A stretch of DNA of 64,000 nucleotides from Paralithodes platypus (lineage: Eukaryota; Arthropoda; Malacostraca; Decapoda; Lithodidae). The notes beneath the pieces are model-generated. The model was not told the DNA's origin, did not search any database, and saw nothing but the letters and a program-made list of their open reading frames with translations. This document shows positions 47,956 through 59,499 of the stretch, in pieces (position 1 is the stretch's first letter; each line of letters starts with the position of its first letter). The DNA is taken from contig CM064519.1 in assembly GCA_032716605.1 (NCBI GenBank), forward strand, positions 27,539,401 to 27,603,400, in the 5' to 3' direction. Made by a program: the position numbers and the translations under genes.

Positions 47956-48337
47956 ATCATCACTAACACTGACACCATAAACCCATCAGGACCATCATTT
48001 ACACCATCAGTAACACCACTGACTTCATAGCACCATCATCACCACCACTGACACCATCACCACTACCACTGAATCCACAACACCATCACCACCAATAAGA
48101 CTTATCCACAACCATCATTATATGTCCTTCCACTCTTACCATCACCATCTCTCTAATGTAGCCCCCATGTGTACTGACCATCTCTAGTGTTCCCCAACCT
48201 CACATTTTCCCTTACATCCTTGCACCTATTATCACTTCCCTCCCCCGCCACACAGCACACAGGATAGCACAGAAACACACGCCGATATATACACCTGCAC
48301 AGAGGACCCCCACCCCCCTTCCCTCTCTCACAACCGT

Positions 48338-48475
48338 CCTGGTGGTGTAATGGTTAAGATGGCAACAAATCTGTGTGTGATAACCCAGGTTCGAATCCCG
48401 GTGGATCACATACATACTTTAATTGATTTCATTGGGGGTGTTTGGTGTTGTGGTGTAATTAATAAATATATAAAT
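48338..48475 (+). mobile_element. tRNA-derived SINE, uninterrupted copy
   Basis: AACCGTCCTGGTGGTGTAAT head with an A-box-like TGGTGTAATGG, TTAAGATGGCAACAAATCTG, a B box GGTTCGAATCC, CATTGGGGGTGTTTGGTG and an AATTAATAAATATATAAATA tail. Same family as 33982-34580. The TTAA at 48355-48358 is where the other copy has received a MITE. Confidence 0.85.
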
Positions 48476-48687
48476 ACACTCTCGTACCGACTTACACCAA
48501 TTTACTATAATGTTCCTCTCTTTCTCGCATCTTCTCTTATTGTTCCACTGTTTCCGTCTGATAGTTTATTTTTTTTCCACGAATTAGTTTATCTGTTTAA
48601 TTATTGGTGTGTATATTATATATTTGTTTTCCCCTCTCTCTTCTTTGCTTTCCCTCCTCTTGTTCGTGTCCTCTTTCAAAATTTCCT

Positions 48688-49022
48688 TTAAGGGGAGGTT
48701 TTTAGTTTGTTCCCTATATTTCCATCAAACTTACGATTACACCCCCTAGACCCCCTTTCAAGATAAATTTGTAAATTTTTCGGTAGAAAAATTTCCCGGC
48801 CGAAGGCCGGTTCCTCTTACATTACAGGCTCGCTATCGCTCGCCAGAAAAAATCGAGACCTAATTGGCACGAAAGGTCTTAAAATTGACAGAAATGGGGC
48901 GAAAGTTCTTAAGATCGTCAAACTAATGGGGTGAAAGTCTTAAAATCTCAAAAGCAATGGGGCTAAACATGAGGGAGAAAGGGATCCAGAAAACAATCCC
49001 TCAAGTGGAAATCTCCCTTTAA
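48688..49022 (+). mobile_element. Family F foldback MITE
   Basis: TTAAGGGGAGGTTTTTAG at the left, ATCTCCCTTTAA at the right, with the central CCCGGCCGAAGGCCGG hairpin and GCTCGCTATCGCTCGCC. One of the better-preserved copies. Confidence 0.8.
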
Positions 49023-49024
49023 CT

Positions 49025-50980
49025 ATTGGTTTGCACGTTTCGCATTGCCTATGTTTTTGTTTTCTAGTGTGGCACTGTCTTCTTTCTATAGGCTTCTACT
49101 TTTCTCAATGTTTTATCTTCCTCATCGTGTTTTATCTCCCTCTCTATCACGTTCATTGTCTTGTATATCTCTTCACGTTAACATTGTTTTAATCAGCTTC
49201 AGTATATGAGGATACCATTTCTTCCTTTTGTTCTGGTTATCAGTAGACGACATTATTTAGTTTAGGAAGGAATTTTGGAAGTCCGAGAGTTAATTTAGCT
49301 GTACCATTTTTGTTTGACTTCTAAAGGGCTTACCTAAGCTGAATAAAATCACCTGAAGGTAGCTAAATTAATCTGGTAAATCACGTCATAATATCAAAAG
49401 GTTAATTATTTTCCAATGATTCTGCCTGCCTCCAACCTTCCTCACAGAACAGGTCTATAATTAAAATCCGGCTAATGTTAAACAATCAGTATGGATAGCG
49501 AATTACCTGTGGGAGTCAACTTATCCAAACTGTTCCATAGAACCCACAAGTGCTTCTTTAACAGTATAACAGCACATAATGTTAGCCGAAATACAAGTGA
49601 GAAAAGTTTAATTTGAGTTCACTATTAATGTATGTGTAGTCTCCTGTAACCCCGACCGTCTCAGACCTTTCACTGTAACTCACCTAATGGTTCCCAAGAG
49701 GCGCCTGACAATGGTTACCTAAGGGACCAGAATACCCTACACTACAACATTACAGCATTAGATCCTATGGTTGCAATCCATTCAGTGTCAACAGTTAGGG
49801 AATACCCTTTGAATGTCTAAATATTATATATAATAACTGTTATCACAATGATTTTCAGAAATCGTTTTTAAGCTTGCTAAAATCGTCTAGTGTTAGCCAC
49901 AAGAAACTCGTCAATATAATGCTGGGCTAAGTGCTGTGGATGTGTTCACTCTTCTTTTGCCTTTTTTATAGCTACTGCAATGGAAGGAGGGTGAGCTCCT
50001 ATTGTTTGGACTTTGGCCCGATATCTGAATGGATTCAATTTGCATTTGTTGAATATCATGAATTGTTTTTTGATAGCATCATCAATTTCATTCCTAACTG
50101 GACAATATATTTCATAGTATTAAGGCAGATAATTATGTACATTAATAAGTTCAGTTATCAAATTCTGAAGCTGGCTGGCATTTCGTTAATATATACCTGC
50201 TAACATAAACAATTACTATATACCAAATTATGAACCTCGTACTATTGCCGAGTAAGCATTTACCTTCCATAGCGTTTCAATGCACACTATTGATGTGACG
50301 TAAAAGGACGTATAGGCTAGTCTATATAAACATTTCATAAGAATAAACATATAATTTTATCTTTGGGTTATACAATATCCTATGGAAGCATTAAAGTCCA
50401 TTAATTCCTTCTTAACATATGTACCAGTTTCATGGGTTGGCTACTGTACCATGTTCGATCCGATACTGTACCTCAAGACCAGGCAGGAATATTATCAGTG
50501 TAGCCAGCGCCAGCACCAAAAATATCTGAAATATGTCGGTACCTGCCCCCTGTGTTTTCTCCTTTCACATCACATTCGCTCTCTTATTCTATTCTATTCC
50601 TCCTCTATTAATTATCTCCTTAACTCTCTTTACTTATCATTGTTCCCATGTTCTACGTTTCCTTTTCTCTGCCTTAATTACTCCTTGCTTGATATTTTCT
50701 ATTTCGTTCTCTTTTTTGTAGCTGCCATTTTATCTCTCCTAATTTCAATTTATCCCCGTTTAATTATCTGATTGCTTCATTTTGTCCATGTTTTCCTTTC
50801 TCTCTCCTTTCCCTTCTCTATTTCCTTTTCTTCCAATATCTTATTTCCAGTTTCCTTCTGTGCTTATTTTTCTGTATTTCGTCTTCATCCTCTTTTCCTT
50901 ATTAATCTTCTTCTTGTCTACCTTCCATGTTGTTTTCTATTTACCCCTGTCCTGCCTCCTCTCCTGCCTCCTCTCCAAAT
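49025..50980. other. AT-rich, then pyrimidine-rich, non-coding stretch
   Basis: No gene or RNA recognised. From about 50540 the plus strand is T/C-rich, so long hydrophobic Leu/Phe/Ser frames (50382-50771, 50772-51176) are open by composition only. Confidence 0.5.
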
Positions 50981-50984
50981 TTCT

Positions 50985-51425
50985 CCTCCCCGTCTTTCCT
51001 CTTCCCCTCTCCTCCCTGCTCTCTCTGCCTCCTCCTCTCCCAAATTTAACTCCATCACCATTACCTTAAATGTTTCCCGATCGTCAGCTACCACTCCAGC
51101 CCCTTCATGCATAGATGGTTTCCTTTACCTGGTATACATTTTAGGATTTACACATACCAAAACTAATCGTAGGTAAGAAAATAATGATCATCCACATGCT
51201 TGCAAACAAGTTACAAGGAAAGTACCTTGAGTATTCGAGCGCCATTTGTTTGATCACACAAGGAAACGTATATCTATTAAAATGGATTTAGTTACCATGA
51301 AGTTAAGAGTTATTTGTTTTATGTTAATTCTGAGGAAGCTTTGCGTTGTATTTAGTTACGAAAGATTTTTAAATCATTCTCATACTCAAGTAATCCTATC
51401 GGTGACTGTCATTATAGTGTCCTTA
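50985..51425 (+). repeat. Repeat pair P, copy 1
   Basis: About 430 bp matches 60295-60725 in order: CTCCTCCCTGCTCTCTCTGC, ACCTTAAATGTTTCCCGATC, AATCGTAGGT, GTATTCGAGCG, AAGAGTTATT, TTCTGAGGAAG. It is preceded in both places by a pyrimidine-rich stretch. No shared open frame spans it, so it is more likely a transposon piece or an old segmental copy than a coding exon. Confidence 0.75.
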
Positions 51426-51429
51426 CGAC

Positions 51430-52368
51430 ATCTTCCTAAAATCGTCCCAAGCTAATAAAATATCGTGTCCATATTAATCCGCCGATTAGCGCCTACTGTA
51501 ATTGCCATGGCCAAGATCGGGTAGATGTGAAGGGTCATTTACTCTTTTACTTCAGTTAATACGTGGTAACACATAAACATTCATAGTTAAGTTCATATAT
51601 TATTTTGTTTTCTTTTCTGCTCTATTCCTACACATTGCTTCTTCTATTCTGCATTATCTTAGCAGTGCTGCTCAACCATCTCTCCACCACTACTTTGTTA
51701 TCTCTCCACCACTTTCATCCACATATCCACCACTCTCCACCATATCTCAAACACCACTACACCATCTCTCTATCACTACTTCATCATATCTCTCCACCAC
51801 TGCAACACATTTTCCTCTTCCTATTTCCTCCAAGATCCACCAATTTGACCTAAATTCGCAATATCCCTTTATGCTACTGACTATATAATTATATTCTCTC
51901 TCTCTCTCATGAAATATTATTAAAATTTTCCTCCATATTACAGTATCCTAACCACACCCATACTCCATATCATTCTGCTCTTACTTCACTCTTCATCTCT
52001 TTAATTAACAACTAGTTACTGATCCTTCTTAAATTCATGTTCCGTTTTCCACACCATCACTCTTTTTCCTTAATATGCCTCTCAAATCCTTTTCATTTGA
52101 ACTTTCTAAAAATTATAGCGGAAAGATTTCCTCAAAGAAGAACAAAATGTGGAGGAGTCCAAAATCTCCCTTGAATTATCCTCCTAATCAACCTGTCTTC
52201 ACCTCAGTCAGCCTTATTCCTAGACAGGTAATATGGTTTGTGCAATTGCCATTATGAACGAAGTTATTGGAACTGTAATTTTAATTTAGACAGTTAATTA
52301 CTTAGAAATAACGATATATATACTGTATATATATATAATACCTCGATTTGGAGTATGTCCTATCAGCG
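51430..52368. other. AT-rich, CCAC-rich non-coding stretch
   Basis: 51660-51800 has recurring CTCCACCAC and ATCTCTC words. No gene recognised. Confidence 0.5.
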
Positions 52369-52370
52369 CG

Positions 52371-52640
52371 TTAAGGGAACGTTTTTTGTTTGCTACCATG
52401 GACATCAAGCTTAAAAAATATACTCCCATGACCCCTTTCGAGATACATTTATATATTTTCGCTAGAAAAATATCCAGGCCGAAGGTAGTATCCTCCCAAA
52501 TTTCAGGCTCGTTATCGCTCGCAAGGACAAAATCGACACCGTATTGGCATAAAGGGTTTTAACAAAGAAATGGAACGAAAGGTCTTTAAATTGCCAAACT
52601 ATCGGGGCGAACGTCTTAAAATTTCATAAGTAATAGGGAT
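52371..52640 (+). mobile_element. Family F foldback MITE, right end lost
   Basis: Starts TTAAGGGAACG and carries GGCTCGTTATCGCTCGC and CGAAAGGTCTTTAAATTGCC. It stops near AATAGGGATAAG without the final TTAA, just before the Harbinger-like element. Confidence 0.65.
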
Positions 52641-53053
52641 AAGTATTGGTAATATTTGATACAAGTCTGGTAAAGCAGGCGTCACACCATGCCGATTTGA
52701 GCCACGACTGACCACGACCTTGAGTCGTGGTCAGGAGTGCCGACCTTCGGCGGAGAGCTTAAGGATATGGGGGGGTGAGTTTTGGATGGGACGCAGTATG
52801 GATGGCCACGCCGCCTGACGGCGACCTGACGGGGTAGACCGGCGCCCATGCCGGACTGAATGTGAGTTTTAGGTCGCCGCTGGAGTGCCGATCTGCGGCG
52901 TAGTGCGTCGACAACGACCCGACGAACGGCGTCGACAGGAGTTAGGGCGGCGTCAATATTCATTACTGTGCCGATGAGCGGCGACCCCTTCAGTATGGAC
53001 GGTGACCCCGGCCCGCATGACCCCGAACGACGGCGACCGAACTCAAGGTGTGG

Positions 53054-53090
53054 TATATAAAAGGTACACCAAAGGGCGGGCCTCATCAGT
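53054..53090 (+). promoter_or_regulatory. TATA box and initiator of the Harbinger-like transposase
   Basis: TATATAAAAG at 53054-53063 is followed by TCAGT at 53086-53090, the arthropod initiator, at normal spacing (about 32 bp). The first ATG of the transposase remnant follows about 37 bp later at 53125. Use as a promoter is inferred. Confidence 0.65.
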
Positions 53091-53124
53091 ATACCTTCAG
53101 CCACCGTAACGGTTGCACGCAGCC

Positions 53125-53478
53125 ATGTTCACCACAGTCCCCAGGAACCCGATACGACATCTACGCTTACTCCAGGTTCAGTTAAATCTGGAAAATGACT
53201 GCCTACTGACAAATATAGCCATCTGCAAGCTGCTGTTAAGGAAAAGAAGGAGTGAGAATAGAACCCCTCGCATGTGGGTCCGGAACTGGCTTCTCCGTAG
53301 GAAAACCTTTGGTATTTATGAGCAGCTACTGAAGGAACTCGCCCAGGAGGATGGGCCAGCCTACAGAAACTACCTGCGGATGGATGTTGCAGTCTTCCGG
53401 GAGGTACTAGGACGTGTGGCGCACCGCATTGAAAAGAACGATACTTTTTACCGGAAGGCACTCGACCCTGGCCTATGA
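53125..53478 (+). pseudogene. PIF/Harbinger transposase N-terminal remnant
   Basis: 117 codons from the first ATG. RMWVRNWLLRRKTFGIYEQL, then RMDVAVFREVLGRVAHRIEK and YRKALDPGL are hallmark segments just upstream of the DDE domain in Harbinger-type transposases and HARBI1-like proteins. A TGA follows PGL; beyond it the frame continues LAITLRFLATGDSYMSL, the expected next segment, so this is a single nonsense change. After about 53530 the homology ends abruptly in AT-rich DNA, so all catalytic residues are absent. Confidence 0.85.
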
Positions 53479-53929
53479 CTAGCCATAACACTGCGGTTCC
53501 TGGCAACCGGTGACAGCTATATGAGCCTGAAATTGTCATTATTAGTATTGATATGTACTATTATAAACATATATATATATATATATATTATATGGCTTGT
53601 TTCATTCATCCACTGCATGAATAATGTATGCATAAAAAAATGATTTACGTTATATATACATATATATATATATATAACATATTCAATAACTAAATAAAGT
53701 AATACAATAATGAAATAAAGAAAGTCATCAATCAAAAAAATACATACATATATAATAAATAAAGTATAAATAATTACTAAATACCTTATATAAATCAATA
53801 TAGCAATATTAACCTAAGTACATGAATAAATTAATTACAAAATATATATAAAGATATTAAATTAATAAGTAAATCAATACAATAATGAAATCACGAAAGG
53901 AATAACAAACGGCAGATACCACAACCAGG

Positions 53930-54408
53930 TCAGGTCAGAAACCTGTGGTATGCACAACGAGTCTCCACAAACATAATTAATTTGTCCACACGTGGCTGGT
54001 CAGTGTCAAACACTTTTAAATAATCGAGACATGCAAAACTAATTAAAACAAAATTTACCTGGCTATTCTGACGACCACTCTGCCGCACGATGTGGTCCTT
54101 GAGAAAGCCAAACGTGGCGATAATCCACTTATCCACTTATCATTTATGGTGCCGTGTGCCGCCACACTGACGCCTACCGTTTCCCGTCAAGCGTCGTCAA
54201 TCGCCGTCAAGCACCGCCAAGCACCGTCACACGCCATCAGCCTCCAGTCCCCTTCCCGTCCCATTTTTATGACCTCATTCCACGCCGACTTGATTTCAAA
54301 TTTTTCGCTTGTAGAACTTTTGAGGGGGTATGTGAAGACCAATCCCGACCTGTTTGTTAGGTTGGCGACGGCCCATGATGCGCGGCGACGTAGACAAAGA
54401 CTGTCCAC
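53930..54408 (-). pseudogene. Possible MADF-like accessory protein remnant
   Basis: On the minus strand, 54187-54408 reads SSTSEKFEIKSAWNEVIKMG, reminiscent of the start of a MADF DNA-binding domain. 53930-54136 reads DKWIIATFGFLKDHIVRQSG, which could be the later part. PIF/Harbinger elements commonly encode a second Myb/MADF-like protein, and its position and opposite orientation fit. The similarity is weak and split by stops. Confidence 0.3.
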
Positions 54409-54670
54409 GACCCTTAGGTCGCGGACAGTCTTGGCCTAAAATCGGCTAGGTGTGACGGGTGCTTAAGCAGTAAGCACAACTTCCCCCCCCCCTCCCCCAT
54501 CGCCACTTTAGACTGATGTTCTATTGTCGTCTTCAAGTTTTCCCGTTCTCCGTAATGTGTTTCTAGCATCTTTCCATCTCCTATGCTTCTCCCATTTGTC
54601 CACTCGTATGTCTGTTTATCCTGCACCTGTTCTCCTTTTGTCCATCGTTCATCGTTACTCCTGCTTTCTC

Positions 54671-55120
54671 TTCTCTATTTTATTGTACGTATTCTTATTC
54701 CCCTCCCTTACCTTCTATTTTATTGTACGTATTCTTATTCCCCTCCCTTACCTTCTATTTTATTGTACGTATTCTTATTCCCCTCCCTTACCTTCTATTT
54801 TATTGTACGTATTCTTATTCCCCGCCCTTACCTTCTATTTTATTGTACGTATTCTTATTCCCCGCCCTTACCTTCTATTTTATTGTACGTATTCTTGTTC
54901 CCCTCCCTTACCTTCTATTGTATTGTACGTATTCTTATTCCCCTCCCTTACCTTCTATTGTATTGTACGTATTCTTATTCCCCGCCCTTACCTTCTATTT
55001 TATTGTACGTATTCTTGTTCCCCTCCCTTACCTTCTATTGTATTGTACGTATTCTTATTCCCCGCCCTTACCTTCTATTTTATTGTACGTATTCTTATTC
55101 CCCTCCCTTACCTTCTATTT
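54671..55120. repeat. 40-bp minisatellite, about 11 units
   Basis: Units built from CTATTTTATTGTACGTATTC followed by TTATTCCCCTCCCTTACCTT. Variable sites (ATTTTATT or ATTGTATT, TTATTC or TTGTTC, CCTCCC or CCGCCC) recur in patterns suggesting duplication of groups of units. The period is not a multiple of three, so the hydrophobic frames over it cycle through three reading phases and are not a gene. Confidence 0.95.
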
Positions 55121-55124
55121 CCTC

Positions 55125-55848
55125 ATTTCAATGTATCTAATTTATCTTCGTTATCTCCTACTTTGTACTCTCCATTTAACGTCCATGTACCCTCCCCCCC
55201 CCCCCATATCTCTCTCTCTCTCTCTGCTGTTGTCATGTTTATTGCCCTCTTTCCCTTCGTCTCTCTCCCACACGTCTTGGTCTTGTGTCTCGCTCTTTAT
55301 AGTCCCCTCGTCCCTCGTGCTACTGTTTACTACCTTAGTTTAGGTCGTCGGTGTTTACGTAGCACATCAGCTGTCTTCCACCACGGCTCTTATACCCCCG
55401 TTCTCTTTACTTTGTTGTTGCAATATGCATTTGTTGGATTTACTTTCCTCATCTTGTAAATATATATAATTTTTTAAATACTGTAAATCATCTTTCGTTC
55501 AGTTGTCCTTTATACTTATTTTCCCGTCTTCTATTTTATTCTTCTTGTAAATAAATCATATTTCGTTCAATTGTCCTTTATATTCATTTCCCCGTCTTCT
55601 ATATCATTCTTCTTGTAAATCAATCATCCTTTCTTTCAGTTGTCCTATATATTAAGTTCCACGTCTTCTATTATATTTTTCTTGTAAATATATCATCTTT
55701 CTTTCAGCTGTCCATGATAGTAATGTCCCTTTCTTCCTTTTCTTCCCACGTATCGTATTTCCTTGCCCTGAATAATATAATAGATTTTCCCTTCATTGAG
55801 GCAAACCATATTATTTTAAATGCACCGCTTTTAATTTGCTCATCATTA
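55125..55848. other. Pyrimidine-rich and AT-rich stretch with a loose 65-70 bp repeat
   Basis: 55490-55720 contains four irregular repeats built from CTTCTATTTTATTCTTCTTG, TAAATCATCTTTC and TTCAGTTGTCCTTTATA. No gene. Confidence 0.5.
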
Positions 55849-55851
55849 CTA

Positions 55852-56219
55852 TACAGGGTGTCCCGAAATAGAAGTACCAAACTTCAGGATTAGGCTCGGT
55901 AAAATATTGTAAGCATGAAATGTTCTATAAGCACATTCCAAATCTGCCTGTTGAAAATGGCATTTTCTTTAATAGTTCCCCATAAGGCTGTTCTAGAGCC
56001 TACCACACCCCGATCTTACTGCAATTATTTGACCATGTTATTATCAAGAACATATAATTATGTAAGTTGCAAAATGATTATAGACATATTAGCTCACTTT
56101 GGACCAGCTGGAAGGTATTTGACATGGAAGAGTCCATTACAGTGATTCGGGGGAGAAGTCTACATAAAACCTGCAATACCTCTTAAACAGTTGAGATTTG
56201 GATTTCGGGACACCCTTTA
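55852..56219. mobile_element. Tc1/mariner-like MITE
   Basis: TA-flanked ends CAGGGTGTCCCGAAAT on the left and ATTTCGGGACACCCTT on the right (TA at 55852-55853 and 56218-56219). The insert is 364 bp with no transposase. TA duplication with GGGTGTCCC-type ends is usual for Tc1/mariner-derived MITEs. A 76-codon frame inside has no recognisable similarity. Confidence 0.8.
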
Positions 56220-56224
56220 TAACA

Positions 56225-57250
56225 TAATTTGTTCATTGTTTACTTGGGTTATTACTATCTATTATTATCTTGCCTTGTGGATAATGGTCACATATTTCAT
56301 CCTTTTTCTCTGCTTACCGTCGCGGCCTTCCCTCTTTCCTTTGTTTGTAATCCTTCCTTTCATTTATCTTCCTTTTCTACCTTCACTCCCTCGCTTCCTT
56401 ATATTTGCTCATTTCCTTCTTTGTCGCCCTTTCCTTCTTCCTTAGTATACCTTCAGTATTTTCATCTTGCTTGCCGTACATCCCAAGGTTCATTAAATCA
56501 TGGTTTATCATTATTATGGAATCATTGCTCGGATCACCCACAACAGTTTAGACCAATATACTAACTTGCTACATGGAATTATGGCGAAGTGGTGGAATGC
56601 GATTTACGTAAACAGTTTGTTCACATCAATTTACATTTTCAATATATTTGAACAGATAAGTAGGACGTACTAACTTAATAGTACCGGTAAGTGGCGCTAC
56701 GTGTGTAAAACAATAATTGATAATGGCCAAGGGTTAGATACATTATTGTGAACGTGCATCTGAGGAATATATTTCAATTGGGCTAAATATACTTGCAATT
56801 AGCCTCCTGAGCCTCAATAACAAAGAAAGGGATGACTATGGTATTTCAATGTTAACCAAAGGCAAATGAAACTTATTTGGGTAACACCTCAAGGTTTTAA
56901 ACCTTCAGTTGGTACTAACCAAAATTCAGTAATTCGTAATCTATACATGTTTTTGTAATATGTGTTGGAGTAGGTTCCTTTGCATCTTTACAATATACTG
57001 TATACACAATCAATCTATTAGTACGGTATAGGATCACTTACCTAAATACAGTGAACAATGTGTGTGTGTTAAAACAGGCGAAACTGGGTCAAATTATGGA
57101 CAAACTAGACATAGATCACGTCTTGAGTGTGGGAGGTCGGGACACAAATGGCTAAGTCAGATGATACATGAGAATATATTATTGGTAGGATATCTACATA
57201 CTTAGAACAAAACTTGTGGTAAATAACCAACATATCAGTCTTATTCATAA
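56225..57250. other. AT-rich non-coding stretch
   Basis: No gene or RNA recognised. Confidence 0.5.
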
Positions 57251-57254
57251 TATA

Positions 57255-57467
57255 TACCGATTCCTCCACAATTACAGGCTCGTTATCGCTCGCCAGGAAA
57301 AAAATCGACACCTAAAGGGCACTAAAGATCTAAATATTGACAAAGAAATGAGGCGAAAGGTCTTAACATTGACAAACTAATGGGGCAAACGTTTTAAAAT
57401 CTCAAAACTAATGGGGCTAAATACGAGGGAGAAGGGGGTCCAGAAAAACCAGCCCATCTCCCCTTAA
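57255..57467 (+). mobile_element. Family F foldback MITE, left-truncated
   Basis: Starts inside the element at AATTACAGGCTCGTTATCGC and ends CATCTCCCCTTAA; the left half is missing. Confidence 0.7.
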
Positions 57468-57469
57468 AC

Positions 57470-57985
57470 GAAATTGGGTTGGTCAAGTGCTTGTAAAAAG
57501 TTGAGGCCTAAAAATATAAAATTCCTGACATACCTGCAAAAGCAATGGAAGTACTGTTGCGGTCGGTTAGACTGTATATACTGCATTAGTTTAGACTGAG
57601 ACACTGCATTCCTTTTGATTATCTTAGTTTTCTAATTGTATTTGTCCATTGTGTCCTGTTTGAAACCAACTATTTTTTTTACAATTCGATCTAATAGATA
57701 ATACAAAAAAAAGGCTTTATGAAATATACTGTAGTCTCAAAACGGAGCATTGTTCCTTGACTGCCCCGGAACCTTGAATGCATACTGTATGTAAAATAGC
57801 TACTTAAAGTATTGCATGCCAAATAATGCTACCAAATATTGACTAAGTTTAAGAGTATTACTAGTTATCTTTCAGTGTGAGATCTATAAACAATATATTA
57901 AAATTAAGTATAATATACAATTCATAATATGAAGCTCCGGTATGGTGGTCTTGATTACCGAAATATTTCAAACAGTATTAATGTT
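57470..57985. other. AT-rich spacer
   Basis: No gene or repeat recognised. Confidence 0.45.
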
Positions 57986-57986
57986 T

Positions 57987-58199
57987 TTAACCCATTCAGT
58001 ACCAGGGACGTCCTTTTCCTCATATCCTGGCAACTATTAGGCGATTATATTAAGCTTAGGAACGACCTCTAGCAATAATAAAGCTTCAAACTATCTCAAA
58101 CAATCGTTTTAACTACCACAGATCCTTCCTAAGCTGTGCAATATCGTCTAAATATAGTTAGAATAAAATATAACACGTCGCTGGTACTCAAAGGGTTAA
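57987..58199. mobile_element. piggyBac-type MITE, 213 bp
   Basis: TTAA at both ends, left terminus CCCATTCAGTACCAGGGACG and right terminus CCCTTTGAGTACCAGCGACG (reverse complement), matching at 18 of 21 positions. The shortest complete TTAA-flanked element in the window. No coding capacity. Confidence 0.9.
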
Positions 58200-58204
58200 T
58201 GTCG

Positions 58205-58775
58205 TCCTATAATGCTTTATCTTATTGCATATCGTTGTTTCTTTCTTCCTTACTTAGATTATCCCTCCTTCCTGTTTATCTATATTCCTTTTCTTGCACC
58301 TCTCACTGTACGAACTTTCTCAAAATGGCCGTCTAAAATTTATGGGGTTGTCCCTTGCTGTTGACTCTCCAACCATACTTTACACTCTCTTCCCCTCTTT
58401 CCCCTTCCAGCTTTCTCAGTTTTTTCTTTCTCGTTCCCCTTTCATGAATTTCATTATATCTCTCCATCGCTAAGATATAACTTTTCAATATAATTTCCTC
58501 TTTTTCTCTTCTTCCCTCAACTTTGATTACTTACTTAGTTTCTGAACATCCATTAGACAATGGCAGCTATATATCTGCAAAGATAATATCACTCCTATAT
58601 AATCTCTCTCTCCACCCCTACCATACTGCACGACACCCTCATACATTTAGAAGAGTTATCTTTTCTGTGATATATTATCATTGATAGGAACATGCACTCG
58701 GTTCGAAGCATCTAGAGTGGTCCAAGTGCAGTGTTTATTGAGTTATATAATGTCTATGTGATCACACAGCCCACT
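58205..58775. other. Pyrimidine-rich non-coding stretch
   Basis: Nothing recognised. Confidence 0.4.
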
Positions 58776-58779
58776 TTCT

Positions 58780-59195
58780 GGTCCACTTGAGGTCACAGGT
58801 GATGTCAGGCACACAGATTGGTAACCACCAGTCTTTGTTGGGTATAAAAGGCGGGGATTCAAAGAGCGAGCAACATACTCCACGGTGTCAGGGGTGGTGG
58901 CGGCTGAAGAGTGGTCGAGTGCTGGCTGTCAACATAGCTTGCAGCCTATGTGTATCTATTGATATTAAGGAAACATCGTGGTTGGAGCCTGGGGTACTGC
59001 TTGTTGTAAGCTCTACAGCTCACTATGTGTAATGACAGTGTAGGTGAAGTCAGATATAAGCACAACTTCTTTGGTTGTAAACACAACAGAATTACTGTAG
59101 GCTGGAAACGCGACGACTGGGATCCCTGTTGGGAGAATTTTTGATTCAGGGTTTAATTGGTAAGGTAAATAAAGGCTTGGCTATTGTTTACATTA
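58780..59195 (+). promoter_or_regulatory. TATA-containing, LTR-like segment
   Basis: GGGTATAAAAGGCGGGG (TATA box at 58843-58850) is followed about 340 bp later by GGTAAATAAAGGC, a possible poly(A) signal, in a GC-richer block with an ACGCGACGACTGGGATCC stretch resembling sequence just after a retroelement LTR. No paired LTR, TG...CA ends or target duplication could be fixed. It could be a solo LTR or an ordinary promoter with an unrecognised gene. Confidence 0.3.
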
Positions 59196-59199
59196 TTGT

Positions 59200-59420
59200 T
59201 TACATCTTTGTATTTCATCTGTGATAGCCAATCAAAATACGCAGGCGCAGATGCTCTTATGGTTTCAAGGTACGCGTGTGGTCCCGGGGATCACCAGGAG
59301 ATTTCGAAAATCTCCACATCCTATTGTCAAAACAACCGTTGTGTATCCTGAATATTTATTAGGTAATCTAAGATTAATTATAGGTAATATCTGCTACCAC
59401 CCTCTGTGTTAAGGGAATTC
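59200..59420. other. Unassigned spacer
   Basis: CCAATCAAAATACGCAGGCG at 59229 contains a CCAAT word; nothing else recognised. Confidence 0.35.
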
Positions 59421-59421
59421 C

Positions 59422-59425
<4 letters not shown>

Positions 59426-59478
<53 letters not shown>

Positions 59479-59480
59479 TA
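59426..59480. repeat. (AT)n microsatellite
   Basis: About 50 bp of AT repeats followed by GATATA variants. Confidence 0.95.
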
Positions 59481-59499
59481 TATAGATATATATAGATTC

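Larger units (their letters stand above)
52671..54466 (+). mobile_element. PIF/Harbinger-like DNA transposon, internally deleted
   Basis: TAA at 52671-52673 and 54464-54466 flanks inverted ends AGCAGGCGTCACACC / AGCACCCGTCACACC that continue through GCCGATTT and a CCACGACCT-type block for about 45 bp. A 3-bp TTA/TAA duplication is characteristic of PIF/Harbinger. Inside are a GC-rich 5' part with CGGCGACC subterminal repeats, an N-terminal transposase remnant on the plus strand, an AT-rich filler (53560-53900), and a possible second protein remnant on the minus strand. The catalytic DDE domain is missing. Confidence 0.85.

Noticed and set aside
54524..55459. 311-codon hydrophobic frame resembling a multi-pass membrane protein
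   Set aside because: Produced by a 40-bp T/C-rich minisatellite and a pyrimidine-rich flank. The same peptide words appear in several phases.
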